Shown here: piece by piece, positions 56,107-64,000 of the stretch | Layout of the letters: every line of letters starts with the position of its first letter | Position numbering within the stretch: the first letter of the stretch is position 1 | NCBI RefSeq assembly: GCF_024437655.1 | Contig: NZ_JANBVF010000030.1 | Location: forward strand, 1 to 64,000 | From: Chitinolyticbacter albus | GTDB taxonomy: Bacteria > Pseudomonadota > Gammaproteobacteria > Burkholderiales > Chitinibacteraceae | Direction: 5' to 3' | Length of the DNA: 64,000 nt | Position numbers and translations under genes: made by a program | The notes under the pieces: generated by a model | Told to the model about the DNA's origin: nothing | Seen by the model: the letters and a program-made list of their open reading frames with translations, nothing else | Databases searched by the model: none

Positions 56107-56633
56107 GGTGGGACGCCCAGCGCCGGGCAGTGGGCCAGCAGGCGCACGAGGCAGGTTTCGAGTGCCAATGCATCGGTATCGAGCATCAGGGCGTCTGCCG
56201 GAGCCTCGTATGGCGCATCAACCCCCGTCAGGCCGCGCAGGGTGCCGGCTCGGGCCGCGGCGTACAGTCCCTTGGGGTCTCGTGCCTCGCAGATCGCGCG
56301 CGGTGGATTGCACCAGACCTCGATCAGCCCGTTGCCCAACATGCTACGCAATGCGGCACGATGCGCTGCCAGCGGCGTGACCAGCGCCAGCAACACGATA
56401 TGCCCTTCCCGGCGCAGGCCGGCCGCCATGGCGCCCGCTCTCCGCGCCTGTTCCAACCTGTCGGCATCAGTGTATCCCAGGTCGACACAGGGGCCGGCGC
56501 GCAGCACGTCGCCATCCAGTACCCGGCACGACCGGCCTTGCCGTTCGAGCCAGGCGGCGAGCGCGAACGCGAGCGTGGACTTACCGGCGCCGGGCAGGCC
56601 GGTAAACAACAGCGCGGGTGGCGAAGCGGGCAT
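56103..56633 (-). CDS. cysC: adenylylsulfate (APS) kinase
   Basis: A 176-residue kinase that phosphorylates APS to PAPS, the sulfate donor. Walker A is LLFTGLPGAGKSTLAFALAAWLE (residues about 8-30). The family motifs are LDGDVLRAGPCVDLGYTDADRLEQARRAG (APS-binding), VLLALVTPLAAHRAALR, EVWCNPPRAICEARDPKGLYAAARAG and LTGVDAPYEAPADALMLDT. All key APS-kinase motifs are present. It is divergent from a hydroxylase-sulfotransferase pair and no sulfate-assimilation genes (cysD, cysN, cysH) are adjacent, so it probably supplies PAPS to that sulfotransferase. The start at 56633 matches the family; the frame upstream is not conserved. Confidence 0.9.
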   Translation of the reverse strand: MPASPPALLFTGLPGAGKSTLAFALAAWLERQGRSCRVLDGDVLRAGPCVDLGYTDADRLEQARRAGAMAAGLRREGHIVLLALVTPLAAHRAALRSMLGNGLIEVWCNPPRAICEARDPKGLYAAARAGTLRGLTGVDAPYEAPADALMLDTDALALETCLVRLLAHCPALGVPP

Positions 56634-56694
56634 CGTTGGCGGGCTGGCGGAAAACCCGCCTAGAATGCGGCAACGCCAACCCATTGTCATCCCT

Positions 56695-57495
56695 ATGACG
56701 GATCTGCCCCTTGCTGCCCGCCTGCCGCCGCGTTTCGATGCGGACCTGCTGTCAGCGCTGCTCGTCGCGGTGCCGCACGACGCGTGGACCGAGCACTTCA
56801 ATACCGGCTACTACCTTGGTAGCTGGTCCGGCGCCGCACTCGTCGCCCCCGCCGCGGCCCATACGCCGCTGGCGCCGCCTGGGCGCGACGAGGAGGTGGT
56901 CGATACGCCATTGCTGCACGCCCAGCCAGGCTGGCGGGCCGTGCTCGATGCCGTGCCGGGAACGGTGCGCAGCGCCAGGCTGCTGAAGCTCGCACCCGGC
57001 TCGCGCATCCTGGAGCATGCCGATCCCGATCTGGGCGATCCGCTGGGTGATCTGCGCCTGCATATCCCGCTGCAGACCGACGACGCGGTCGAATTCTGCG
57101 TCGCGGGCCGGGTGATGCCGTTGCGGGTGGGCGAGTGCTGGATGCTGGATCTGTCGCAGCCGCATCGCGTGGACAACGACAGCGCGCGCGATCGGGTCCA
57201 CCTGGTGGTCGACGTGCGCCGTGGCCCGGCACTGCTGGCAGCGATCGCGGCAGGCCTGTCGGATACCCCCGCATCCCAGCCGGCACGCGGCGAGCGCGAG
57301 CTGGCGCGGCTGCGCGCTGCCGTCGTCACCGATCCGGTTCTGGTCACGCGGCTGGCGGCGATCACCGATGGCGCAGCGTTCCGTGCCGCGACGCTACAAC
57401 TGGCGGCAGAGTACGGACTTCATCTCACCGAAGCCGATCTCGTCGGCGCAATGCGGCGTGGTCGGCGCGACTGGATGGCGCAATGGATAGTCTGA
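56695..57495 (+). CDS. 2-oxoglutarate/Fe(II) hydroxylase, aspartyl/asparaginyl beta-hydroxylase type
   Basis: A 266-residue protein. The catalytic core (residues about 75-180) shows the cupin-type fold of aspartyl/asparaginyl beta-hydroxylase and proline cis-hydroxylases: LLKLAPGSRILEHADPDLGD and RLHIPLQTDDAVEFCVAG. The facial triad can be placed as His108, Asp110 (HAD) and His157 (LSQPHRVDN), with Arg167 (DRVHLVVDV) the likely 2-oxoglutarate anchor. The C-terminal extension (about 190-266) is helical and unassigned. It likely hydroxylates an amino acid, peptide or lipid. A TAGAAT -10-like hexamer lies upstream (56661). It overlaps the sulfotransferase by 13 bases, forming a tight operon. Confidence 0.82.
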   Translation: MTDLPLAARLPPRFDADLLSALLVAVPHDAWTEHFNTGYYLGSWSGAALVAPAAAHTPLAPPGRDEEVVDTPLLHAQPGWRAVLDAVPGTVRSARLLKLAPGSRILEHADPDLGDPLGDLRLHIPLQTDDAVEFCVAGRVMPLRVGECWMLDLSQPHRVDNDSARDRVHLVVDVRRGPALLAAIAAGLSDTPASQPARGERELARLRAAVVTDPVLVTRLAAITDGAAFRAATLQLAAEYGLHLTEADLVGAMRRGRRDWMAQWIV

Positions 57496-58469
57496 GTCCC
57501 GCTTTCCTGGCGCAGCCGGGCTGGTTGCCGATCCGTGCGCATGATTCGGCCGGGCAATGGCGGCTGGACTGGGCCTGGTTCGGCGCCACGCCGCTCGATG
57601 CACCGTTCTATCGGGACAGCGTCGAGGATGCCTTGCGCCTGCCGTTCAACCAGGCGTTGCGCCCGGGCTGCACGCTGGAACAGCTAGCGGCAAGCGATCA
57701 TCCCAAGGCGCCGCTTACCGCGCTGGTCTATCACGCGTCGCGCTGTGGCTCGACGCTGATCGCGCAGATGCTCGCCACCCTGCCCAGCCATGCGGTCTAC
57801 GCCGAGGCGATGCCGATCGACCAGTTGCTGCGCGCGCGCTATCACGATGCCGGGCTGAGTGAAGCAGCGCAGATCGACGGCCTGCGCGCGCTGGTGACGG
57901 CGCTGGGGCGGCCCCGGCGCGCCAGCGAGACCCGGTTGGTGCTCAAGCTTGACGCCTGGAGTATCGCCGAGGCGCATCTGCTGCGCACGGCGTATCCGGG
58001 CGTGCCGGCCATCTTCCTCTATCGCGATCCGATCGAGATCGTCGTCTCGCATTTGCGCCAGCCCGGCGTGCATACGGTGCCGGGGCTGATCGGCGTCTCG
58101 CCGATGTGGGAGGAGTTGCCAGCGACGTTGCCGCGCGTGGAGTACATCGCGCGGGTGATAGGCCGCATCCTGCAGGCGGGGCTGACCGAATGCGCGAGCG
58201 GCGCCATGCGGCCGGTGAACTATACCGAGCTGCCTGGCGTGGTACTGGGTGAGCTCGCGCCGCTGCTCGGCGTGGACGCCGCGCAGGTCGAGCAGATGCG
58301 CGCCGCGAGCACGCGCAATGCCAAGCACCCGCAACAGGCGTTTGCCGCGGATGGCGCCGACAAGCGTGCCGAGGCGGGCGCAGCGGTGCGCGACGCGGTG
58401 GCACGCTGGGCGGCGCAGCCCTACGCTGCGCTGGAGGCCTTGCGCAGCGAGGCGCGCCTTAGCCGATGA
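57483..58469 (+). CDS. PAPS-dependent sulfotransferase-like protein
   Basis: A 328-residue protein. The PAPS 5'-phosphosulfate loop is ALVYHASRCGSTLIAQML (residues about 80-97, SRCGSTLI at 86-93). The 3'-phosphate site is IFLYRDPIEIVVSHLRQPG (about 177-195). A C-terminal region (PVNYTELPGVVLGELAPLLGVDAAQVEQM) fits the NodH/sulfotransferase pattern. An N-terminal extension of about 75 residues (QPGWLPIRAHDSAGQWRLDWAWFG) may bind the acceptor. It overlaps the hydroxylase by 13 bases and lies 0.9 kb from the divergent APS kinase. The acceptor is unknown. Confidence 0.82.
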   Translation: MDSLSPAFLAQPGWLPIRAHDSAGQWRLDWAWFGATPLDAPFYRDSVEDALRLPFNQALRPGCTLEQLAASDHPKAPLTALVYHASRCGSTLIAQMLATLPSHAVYAEAMPIDQLLRARYHDAGLSEAAQIDGLRALVTALGRPRRASETRLVLKLDAWSIAEAHLLRTAYPGVPAIFLYRDPIEIVVSHLRQPGVHTVPGLIGVSPMWEELPATLPRVEYIARVIGRILQAGLTECASGAMRPVNYTELPGVVLGELAPLLGVDAAQVEQMRAASTRNAKHPQQAFAADGADKRAEAGAAVRDAVARWAAQPYAALEALRSEARLSR

Positions 58470-58545
58470 GTGGCGGGTTTGCGGCAGCGCAAGGCTGGCG
58501 ATGGCGCCCTGGCGTATAACCCCAATGGTTTTGCGCGCACTTATG

Positions 58546-58574
58546 TTGTCCGCGCGCCGACGAGTCGGGATAAT
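58546..58574 (+). promoter_or_regulatory. sigma-70-type promoter of tkt
   Basis: -35 TTGTCC (58546-58551), 17-base spacer, -10 GATAAT (58569-58574). The leader before the ATG at 58636 is about 55 nt. Confidence 0.6.
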
Positions 58575-58635
58575 GCGTCGTTTTCGCGCGCATGCGCCGC
58601 GACCCGTCTTACATCATCAACACTGAGGATTCCCC

Positions 58636-60639
58636 ATGGCAACGCGTACCGATCTCGCCAACGCCATCCGCGCTCTGGCGATGGATGCCGTCCAGAAAGC
58701 CAACTCCGGTCACCCCGGCATGCCGATGGGCATGGCCGAGATCTCCTTGGCACTGTGGGGCGAGGGCAACTACCGCCACAATCCGCAAAACCCGCGTTGG
58801 GCAAACCGTGACCGCTTCGTCCTCTCCAATGGTCATGGCTCCATGCTGCAGTACGCGTTGCTGCACCTCACCGGCTACAAGCTGCCGATCGAAGAGCTGA
58901 AGAGCTTCCGCCAGCTGCACAGCCAGACCCCGGGCCACCCGGAATACGGCTACACCGAAGGCGTGGAAACCACCACCGGCCCGCTGGGTCAGGGCATCGC
59001 CAACGCCGTTGGCTTTGCACTTGCCGAAAAACTGCTGGGTCAGGAATTCAACAAGCCGGGCCTCAACATTGTTGACCATCGTACCTGGGTGTTCCTGGGC
59101 GACGGCTGCATGATGGAAGGCGTGAGCCACGAAGCCTGCGCGCTGGCGGCCACCTGGGGCCTGAACAAGCTGGTCGCCTTCTGGGACGACAACGGCATCT
59201 CGATCGATGGTCACACCGACAAGTGGTTCACCGAAGACATCCCGGGCCGCTTCGAAGCCTACGGCTGGAACGTGATCCGTTCCATCGACGGCCACAACAC
59301 CGAAGCCGTGCTGGCTGCCATCGAACAGGCGAAGCAGGAAACCCAGCGCCCGACGCTGATCTGCTGCAAGACCATCATCGGCAAGGGTTCGCCCAACAAG
59401 GCCGACAGCCACGATTCGCACGGCTCGCCGCTGGGCGATGCCGAAATCGCCGCCACCCGCGCCGCCATCGGCTGGAACCACGGCCCGTTCGAAATCCCCG
59501 CTGATGTGTACGCCGGCTGGGACAAGAAGGAACTGGGCGCCAAGTGGGAAGGCGAGTGGAACGGCCTGTTCGCCAAGTACGAAGCCCAGTTCCCGGAACT
59601 GGCCGCCGAATTCAAGCGCCGCAACGCGGGCACGCTGCCGGCCAACTGGGCCGACCTGGTCAAGGCATCGGTCGCCGAAGCCAACGCCAAGGCCGAAACC
59701 GTGGCCACCCGCAAGGCCTCGCAGAACGCGCTGAACGCCTACGCCCCGTCGCTGCCGGAATTCCTCGGCGGCTCGGCCGATCTGACCGGTTCCAACCTGA
59801 CCAACGTCAAGACCAGCGTGACGCTGACCCGCGAACCGGACAACTCGCTGTCGGGCAACTACATCAGCTACGGCGTGCGCGAGTTCGGCATGAGCGCCAT
59901 CATGAACGGCATCCTGCTGCACGGCGGCTATCGTCCGTACGGCGCCACCTTCCTGATGTTCAGTGAATACGCCCGCAATGCGCTGCGCATGGCCGCGCTG
60001 ATGAAGATCCCGCAACTGTTCGTGTTCACCCATGATTCGATCGGTGTAGGCGAAGATGGCCCGACCCACCAGCCGGTGGAACAGACCGCCACGCTGCGCT
60101 ACATCCCGAACATGGATGTATGGCGTCCGGCCGACACCGTGGAAAGCATGGTGGCGTGGGCACATGCCATCGAGCAGAAGACCAACCCGTCGACGCTGAT
60201 CTTCACCCGCCAGAACCTGCAGTTCCAGACCCGGAACGACGCGCAGATTGCCGCCATCGCCAAGGGGGGTTACGTGCTGCGCGACGCGGCGAACCCCAAG
60301 GTTGTGCTGATTGCCACCGGTTCGGAACTCGATCTCGCCGTGAAGGCGCACGAAGCGCTGGCAGCCGAAGGTATCGCTTCGCGCGTGGTGTCGATGCCGT
60401 CGACCAATGTGTTCGACAAGCAGGACAAGGCCTACCAGGCCAGCGTGCTGCCGGCCGGCGTGCCACGCTTGGCGATCGAAGTGGGCGTGTCCGACTTCTG
60501 GCGCAAGTATGTTGGCCTCGAAGGCGACGTGCTGGGCATGGATCGCTTCGGCGAATCCGCTCCGGCGCCGCTGCTGTTCAAGGAATTCGGCTTCACCGTC
60601 GAGAACGCCGTGGCCCGCGCCAAGGCCATCATCAAGTAA
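58636..60639 (+). CDS. tkt: transketolase
   Basis: A 667-residue thiamine-diphosphate enzyme of the pentose phosphate pathway. The N-terminal PP domain has [56 protein letters not shown] and [19 protein letters not shown] (the GDG ThDP/Mg motif). The middle Pyr domain has [10 protein letters not shown] and [22 protein letters not shown]. The C-terminal domain follows. Full length and all catalytic residues as in E. coli TktA. GAGG lies 8 bases before the ATG. Codon use is more restricted than in neighbours (few rare codons), as for a highly expressed gene. A strong terminator follows. Confidence 0.97.
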   Translation: MATRTDLANAIRALAMDAVQKANSGHPGMPMGMAEISLALWGEGNYRHNPQNPRWANRDRFVLSNGHGSMLQYALLHLTGYKLPIEELKSFRQLHSQTPGHPEYGYTEGVETTTGPLGQGIANAVGFALAEKLLGQEFNKPGLNIVDHRTWVFLGDGCMMEGVSHEACALAATWGLNKLVAFWDDNGISIDGHTDKWFTEDIPGRFEAYGWNVIRSIDGHNTEAVLAAIEQAKQETQRPTLICCKTIIGKGSPNKADSHDSHGSPLGDAEIAATRAAIGWNHGPFEIPADVYAGWDKKELGAKWEGEWNGLFAKYEAQFPELAAEFKRRNAGTLPANWADLVKASVAEANAKAETVATRKASQNALNAYAPSLPEFLGGSADLTGSNLTNVKTSVTLTREPDNSLSGNYISYGVREFGMSAIMNGILLHGGYRPYGATFLMFSEYARNALRMAALMKIPQLFVFTHDSIGVGEDGPTHQPVEQTATLRYIPNMDVWRPADTVESMVAWAHAIEQKTNPSTLIFTRQNLQFQTRNDAQIAAIAKGGYVLRDAANPKVVLIATGSELDLAVKAHEALAAEGIASRVVSMPSTNVFDKQDKAYQASVLPAGVPRLAIEVGVSDFWRKYVGLEGDVLGMDRFGESAPAPLLFKEFGFTVENAVARAKAIIK

Positions 60640-60657
60640 GCACTACCGCTTGATGTG

Positions 60658-60690
60658 AAACGGGCAGCCTCAGGGCTGCCCGTTTTATTT
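60658..60690 (+). terminator. terminator of tkt
   Basis: CGGGCAGCC (60661-60669), loop TCAG, GGCTGCCCG (60674-60682), TTTTATTT. Strong intrinsic terminator. Confidence 0.92.
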
Positions 60691-60860
60691 GGAGTCTGGA
60701 TATCAGGCTGAATCAGAGCCACTGACGAGCGATAGCGAGGCTCCCTCGCGGCGGCGACGACCAGACGAGTCTGGGAGGGCAGAGCGGGCGGGGGGGGCGA
60801 ACAGGGAGAACCGATGTTTCGCTGCGCTGAACAGCTGAGAACCCGGCTTTGCCGGGTTCT
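60691..60860. other. non-coding stretch with hairpins and a G8 run
   Basis: No gene is supported. It contains GAGTCTGG twice (60692 and 60767), the second inside the palindrome CCAGACGAGTCTGG, a run of eight G (60790-60797) and a perfect hairpin AGAACCCGGC (60838-60847), TTT, GCCGGGTTCT (60851-60860). The last hairpin lies 46 bases after the stop of the minus-strand FMN reductase gene and may end it, although it has no U-run on that strand. Confidence 0.5.
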
Positions 60861-60906
60861 TGATGTCAGTCGGTCTACAGATAACGGCAGCCAGGTGCAG
60901 AGGTTC

Positions 60907-61461
60907 TCAACGCGCCTTGCGCGCAAACTCGGCAAAGCCCGCGACAAACGCGCGCAGTTGCTCGCGGGTGCGCTCGTCGAGCAGCGTGCCATCCTTGTCG
61001 AACGCCTGGTTGGCGCGTGACAGCATCAGCCGCCCGCCCGCCCATTGCTGGGCACCCAGCGTGCGCAGGACGGGCAACCATGCCGCTTGCGCGAGGATGG
61101 TGCCGAAACCGCCGGGCGAGGCGCCGATCACGGCGAAGGGCCTGCCCTTGAATACCTTTTCGCTGTCGGCCGGCGGGCGTGACAGCCAGTCGATCGCGTT
61201 CTTGAATACGCCCGGCACGCCGTTGTTGTACTCGGGGGAAACCAGCAGTACGCCATCGGCCGCGATCACCTGTGCCTTCAACGCCTCGACAGCGGCCGGC
61301 ATGCCGGCGGCTTCCACGTCGCCGTCGTACAGCGGAATGCCATGCAGCGTGGCGGCCTCGAACTCGACGTCCTGGCCGGCCAGCCGTTGGGCTTCCTTCA
61401 GCAGGCTGGTGTTGTAGGACTGGGCGCGCAGGCTGCCCGATATGCCGAGGATGCGGGTCAT
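60907..61461 (-). CDS. NADPH-dependent FMN reductase (ChrR/azoreductase-like)
   Basis: A 184-residue flavodoxin-fold protein. The FMN-phosphate loop is ILGISGSLRAQSYNTSLLKEA (residues about 4-24, GSLRxxSxN). The second motif VLLVSPEYNNGVPGVFKNAIDWLSRP (about 71-96) is that of the NADPH-dependent FMN reductase family with ChrR/azoreductase. GASPGGFGTILAQ closes the site. It reduces FMN and probably quinones, azo dyes or chromate as a soluble dimer. It stands alone between two convergent/divergent neighbours. Confidence 0.93.
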   Translation of the reverse strand: MTRILGISGSLRAQSYNTSLLKEAQRLAGQDVEFEAATLHGIPLYDGDVEAAGMPAAVEALKAQVIAADGVLLVSPEYNNGVPGVFKNAIDWLSRPPADSEKVFKGRPFAVIGASPGGFGTILAQAAWLPVLRTLGAQQWAGGRLMLSRANQAFDKDGTLLDERTREQLRAFVAGFAEFARKAR

Positions 61462-61643
61462 GGAATGCTCCGGTGGGTGTTGGGTCGAACCAGCCTAGAG
61501 CACGCCCGTGCGGGCGGTATGTGAAGATTGCCCGGCGCGCGCCCGGCGGCTGCGTGTGGCTGTAGCGCGACGCTGCCATCGGCGACAAGCGCGCAGTGGT
61601 CTCAAACCGGATACCATCACGCTACCACTTTCATCCCTTCGTC

Positions 61644-62012
61644 ATGCACCGCTTGCGTCGTCCCCTTTACGGCTGGTTCGCCCTTATCGCGCTGGCCCTG
61701 CACCTGCTGCTGCCGCTGGTTCACGCCGGCACGGTGAGCAGCGGCACGCTCGCGCTCGCCATGTGCTCGAGCGTGGGCCAGCAGGTACAGGTGGTACCAC
61801 TGGGCGAGCACGGTGACGACGGCCAGACGCTGGTCAAGAGCTGCCCGATCTGCGCGGCGCAGGCGGCGCACGGCGTGCTGCCGCTACCCAGCAGCACGCA
61901 GGTGGTGCCGCTGGCCACGCATCTCCCGCCGCCCGTAGCGGTGACGGTGGCGCTCTCCGACAGCCAGCCTGAACACCATCACCCCCCTGCCCAAGGCCCA
62001 CCCGGCGCCTGA
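61644..62012 (+). CDS. DUF2946-like protein
   Basis: A 122-residue protein. An N-terminal membrane segment or signal (YGWFALIALALHLLLPLVHAG) is followed by a region with SCPICAAQAAHGVLP, the C-x-x-C motif seen in DUF2946 proteins. The C-terminus is Pro/His-rich (EHHHPPAQGPP), which suggests metal binding. DUF2946 genes often precede TonB-dependent receptors or copper-related genes, as here, 129 bases upstream of a receptor gene. The ATG at 61644 gives the signal; the frame is open upstream without a ribosome-binding site. The function is unknown. Confidence 0.75.
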   Translation: MHRLRRPLYGWFALIALALHLLLPLVHAGTVSSGTLALAMCSSVGQQVQVVPLGEHGDDGQTLVKSCPICAAQAAHGVLPLPSSTQVVPLATHLPPPVAVTVALSDSQPEHHHPPAQGPPGA

Positions 62013-62141
62013 TCTGACGTTCCAGTTGCCGCCCCAGTTTGCCGCTGCGCCGCGTTCGCGTGTGTCGGCATTGCTTGCCTGTGGGTGGCCCACCAGATCA
62101 TGGCCGGGCCCGCCGAGGCCCAGGCCGAGCAGGGGAATACC

Positions 62142-64000
62142 ATGTTTTGCCGTCCCAATCTGGCGGTGCGCGCGTTGGCGCTCGCCGTCGCCTCGAGCTG
62201 CGCGCACGCCGCCGACAGCACGCTCGAGACCGTCATCGTCTCCGCCGAGCGCGGCGGCGCTGCGCTCAAGGACACCGCCGCTGCCGTCGGCGTGGTCAAC
62301 GCGCAGCAGCTGGAGCAGCTGAAGCCCACCTTCATCGGCCAGGCGCTGAACCAGACGCCGGGTGTGCTGATGCCCAATCTGGGCAACGAGCAGCACAACC
62401 TCTCGATCCGCCAGCCGATGACGTACAACGCCTACTACCAGTTCCTGGAAGATGGCGTTCCGATCCGCCCGGTCGGCATCTTCAACCACAACGCGCTGTA
62501 CGAAGTGAACCTGCCCGGTGCCGATGGCATCGAGGTGGTGCGCGGACCGGCTTCCAGCCTGTTCGGTGCCAATGCCGTCGGCGGCGCGGTCAACTTCAAC
62601 ACCCGCGCGCCGCGGCCGGGGTTCGGCGGCGAGGTGGCCGTGCGTGGCGACGATCATAGCTACTGGCGCGGCGACGTGGTGCTGGAAGGCGGCCGTGACG
62701 ATCTTGCGGCCCGCTTTGCCGGCTATATGGGGCGCGGCCGCTCGGACTGGCAGGACTATGCCGACTTCGACAAGGAAGGCGGCACCTTGCGGGTAGACAA
62801 ATGGTTCGGCGACACCTTATGGAAGACCACTGTCACCGCCAATCACCTGTACACCGACATGGCCGGCAGCCTGACACCGTCGCAGTTCGCGGGCGATCCG
62901 GGCTTCAGCCAGCAGACCTTCACCTATCGCGAGGTCGATGCGCTGCGCGCCACCACCCAGCTCTCGGGCAGTTTCAACGAGGGCGGCACCAGCACCGCCA
63001 CGCTGTACCTGCGCGACAACCGCACCGAGCAGCTGCCGAGCTATTTGATCTTCAATACCGGTCCGACCACGGCCTCGGGCCGCACCACCGACAACCGCTT
63101 CACCTCCTACGGCATCGACGCACGACACGAACAGACGCTGGCCGATTGGCGGCTGGTGGGTGGGCTGACTTTCGAGCGCAGCCCGGACGAGCAGACCGAA
63201 TACAACCTGGCCGTGGTCCGTGATCCGGCCACGCAGCAGTACACCAGCTATACGCGACTGGGCCTGCGCCGCGACTATGAGGTGATGCTGGACAACAGCG
63301 CCGCCTATGGCGAAGCGCACTGGCAGGTTGCGCCGGCATGGCGCTTGTCGGCCGGCCTGCGCTACGACCATATCGGCTACGACTACGAAAACCGCCTCAC
63401 GCCCTCAAGCCAGACCGGCGCGCCCAGCCAGGACAAGACCTTTTCGGCATACTCGCCGCGGCTGGGTTTCACTTGGCAGGCGAGCGACGCGATCAATGTC
63501 TACGCCAGTGCGTCGCGCGCCTTTACGCCCCCTGAAGTCAGCGCGTTGTTCTCGTCGCTCGATGCACCCGATCTCAAAGAGTCGACCTTCGACAATCTGG
63601 AGTTCGGCGTACGCGCCGCACCGCTGGCGGGCCTTGCGCTGGAGGCCACCGTCTACCAGCTGACCGGTCACGACGAGGTGGTCAACTTCAGCACCCAGCC
63701 CGGCCGCTCGGAGCCGCGCAACGCCGGCAAGACCCGCCATACCGGTGTCGAGTTCGGTGCCGCCTGGCGTGATGCACGTTGGGACGCACGCCTGACCGGC
63801 GCCTACGCCCGTCACGAATTCGTCGACTACCAGGCCTCGCCCACGCTGTCTTATGGCGGCCGAGACATGCCGGCGGCGCCGAACTGGATCGCCAATGCTG
63901 AACTCGGCTTCAAGCCGGTCGAGGCCGCCCGCATCGCGTTGGAGGCGCAATACGTCGGCGGTTACTGGATGAACAACGCCAATACCGAGCGCTACGACGG
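62142..64000 (+). CDS. TonB-dependent outer-membrane receptor (3' end beyond the window)
   Basis: At least 619 residues, cut by the window end. Residues 1-23 are a signal peptide (ending SCAHA). A TonB-box-like ETVIVSAE follows, then the plug domain: AAVGVVNAQQLEQLKPTFIGQALNQTPGVLM, NLSIRQPMTYNAYYQFLEDGVPIRP, and GADGIEVVRGPASSLFGANAVGGAVNF. The beta-barrel runs to the window edge (for example FTPPEVSALFSSLDAPDLKESTFDNLEFGVR). AGGGGAA lies about 7 bases before the ATG. It imports a large or scarce nutrient with TonB energy. The DUF2946 neighbour hints at a metal or metal chelate, but the ligand cannot be read. The frame is open without a stop to 64000. Confidence 0.93.
   Translation, partial: MFCRPNLAVRALALAVASSCAHAADSTLETVIVSAERGGAALKDTAAAVGVVNAQQLEQLKPTFIGQALNQTPGVLMPNLGNEQHNLSIRQPMTYNAYYQFLEDGVPIRPVGIFNHNALYEVNLPGADGIEVVRGPASSLFGANAVGGAVNFNTRAPRPGFGGEVAVRGDDHSYWRGDVVLEGGRDDLAARFAGYMGRGRSDWQDYADFDKEGGTLRVDKWFGDTLWKTTVTANHLYTDMAGSLTPSQFAGDPGFSQQTFTYREVDALRATTQLSGSFNEGGTSTATLYLRDNRTEQLPSYLIFNTGPTTASGRTTDNRFTSYGIDARHEQTLADWRLVGGLTFERSPDEQTEYNLAVVRDPATQQYTSYTRLGLRRDYEVMLDNSAAYGEAHWQVAPAWRLSAGLRYDHIGYDYENRLTPSSQTGAPSQDKTFSAYSPRLGFTWQASDAINVYASASRAFTPPEVSALFSSLDAPDLKESTFDNLEFGVRAAPLAGLALEATVYQLTGHDEVVNFSTQPGRSEPRNAGKTRHTGVEFGAAWRDARWDARLTGAYARHEFVDYQASPTLSYGGRDMPAAPNWIANAELGFKPVEAARIALEAQYVGGYWMNNANTERYD

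Overview
The window is chromosomal DNA of a GC-rich betaproteobacterium. The gene content (PilS/PilR, NtrB/NtrC, the aroE-mtgA pair, an H-NS-like histone, a MidA-type methyltransferase, many c-di-GMP and receiver proteins) and the protein sequences fit Neisseriales in the Chromobacteriaceae/Chitinibacteraceae range. That placement is inferred from reading, not from a database search. Most of the window is ordinary core chromosome: no prophage, CRISPR array, plasmid origin or rRNA operon is visible. Accessory material is limited to small insertions, relics and a few lineage-specific clusters.

Layout. 1-9.7 kb: a membrane protein, a SYLF lipid-binding protein, a DUF1800/DUF1501 export pair, an AraC/GyrI regulator, then an AT-richer patch (7.3-8.6 kb) with two orphan genes and the tail of an IS5-type transposase, and a GNAT acetyltransferase. 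9.7-18.1 kb: elongator tRNA-Met, midA-like methyltransferase, pteridine reductase, an EEP-family protein, ttcA, a spermidine-synthase-like protein, rppH, pilS and pilR. A 267-bp inverted-repeat element (MITE-like) exactly fills the gap between pilR and a DUF1275 gene. 18.4-24.6 kb: DUF1275 protein, ampD, kup, then on the minus strand argB, a two-receiver protein, a CBS protein and a HAD nucleotidase. 24.8-31 kb: a TetR-controlled RND efflux operon with a clear operator. 31-36 kb: H-NS-like protein, uvrD, a hairpin-rich repeat, a receiver-TPR protein and a STAS protein.

36-44 kb is a nitrogen block on the minus strand. glnA has a readable sigma-54 promoter and an upstream NtrC site, and ntrB-ntrC lie downstream of glnA, separated from it by a cupin relic, a MASE1-like diguanylate cyclase, a HAD phosphatase, a SelW-like protein and a DUF4124 protein. 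44-46.8 kb: rhodanese, Nudix, aroE, mtgA. 46.9-56.1 kb is a signalling cluster: CHASE2 Ser/Thr kinase, PP2C phosphatase, FHA protein, a frameshifted gene, a metallo-beta-lactamase-fold protein, a GAF-PilB/GspE-type ATPase and a membrane diguanylate cyclase. 56.1-58.5 kb holds the most suggestive uncharacterised system: a divergent trio of APS kinase (makes PAPS), a 2-oxoglutarate/Fe(II) hydroxylase and a PAPS-type sulfotransferase, consistent with a hydroxylate-then-sulfate pathway for an unknown acceptor. 58.6-64 kb: transketolase, an FMN reductase, a DUF2946 protein and a TonB-dependent receptor cut by the window end.

Main candidates for follow-up are the sulfation cassette, the MITE-like element at 18.1 kb with its possible relative at 33.9 kb, and the kinase/phosphatase/FHA/ATPase cluster. 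Start sites were chosen from ribosome-binding sites, overlaps and family starts; alternatives are stated where they are real.
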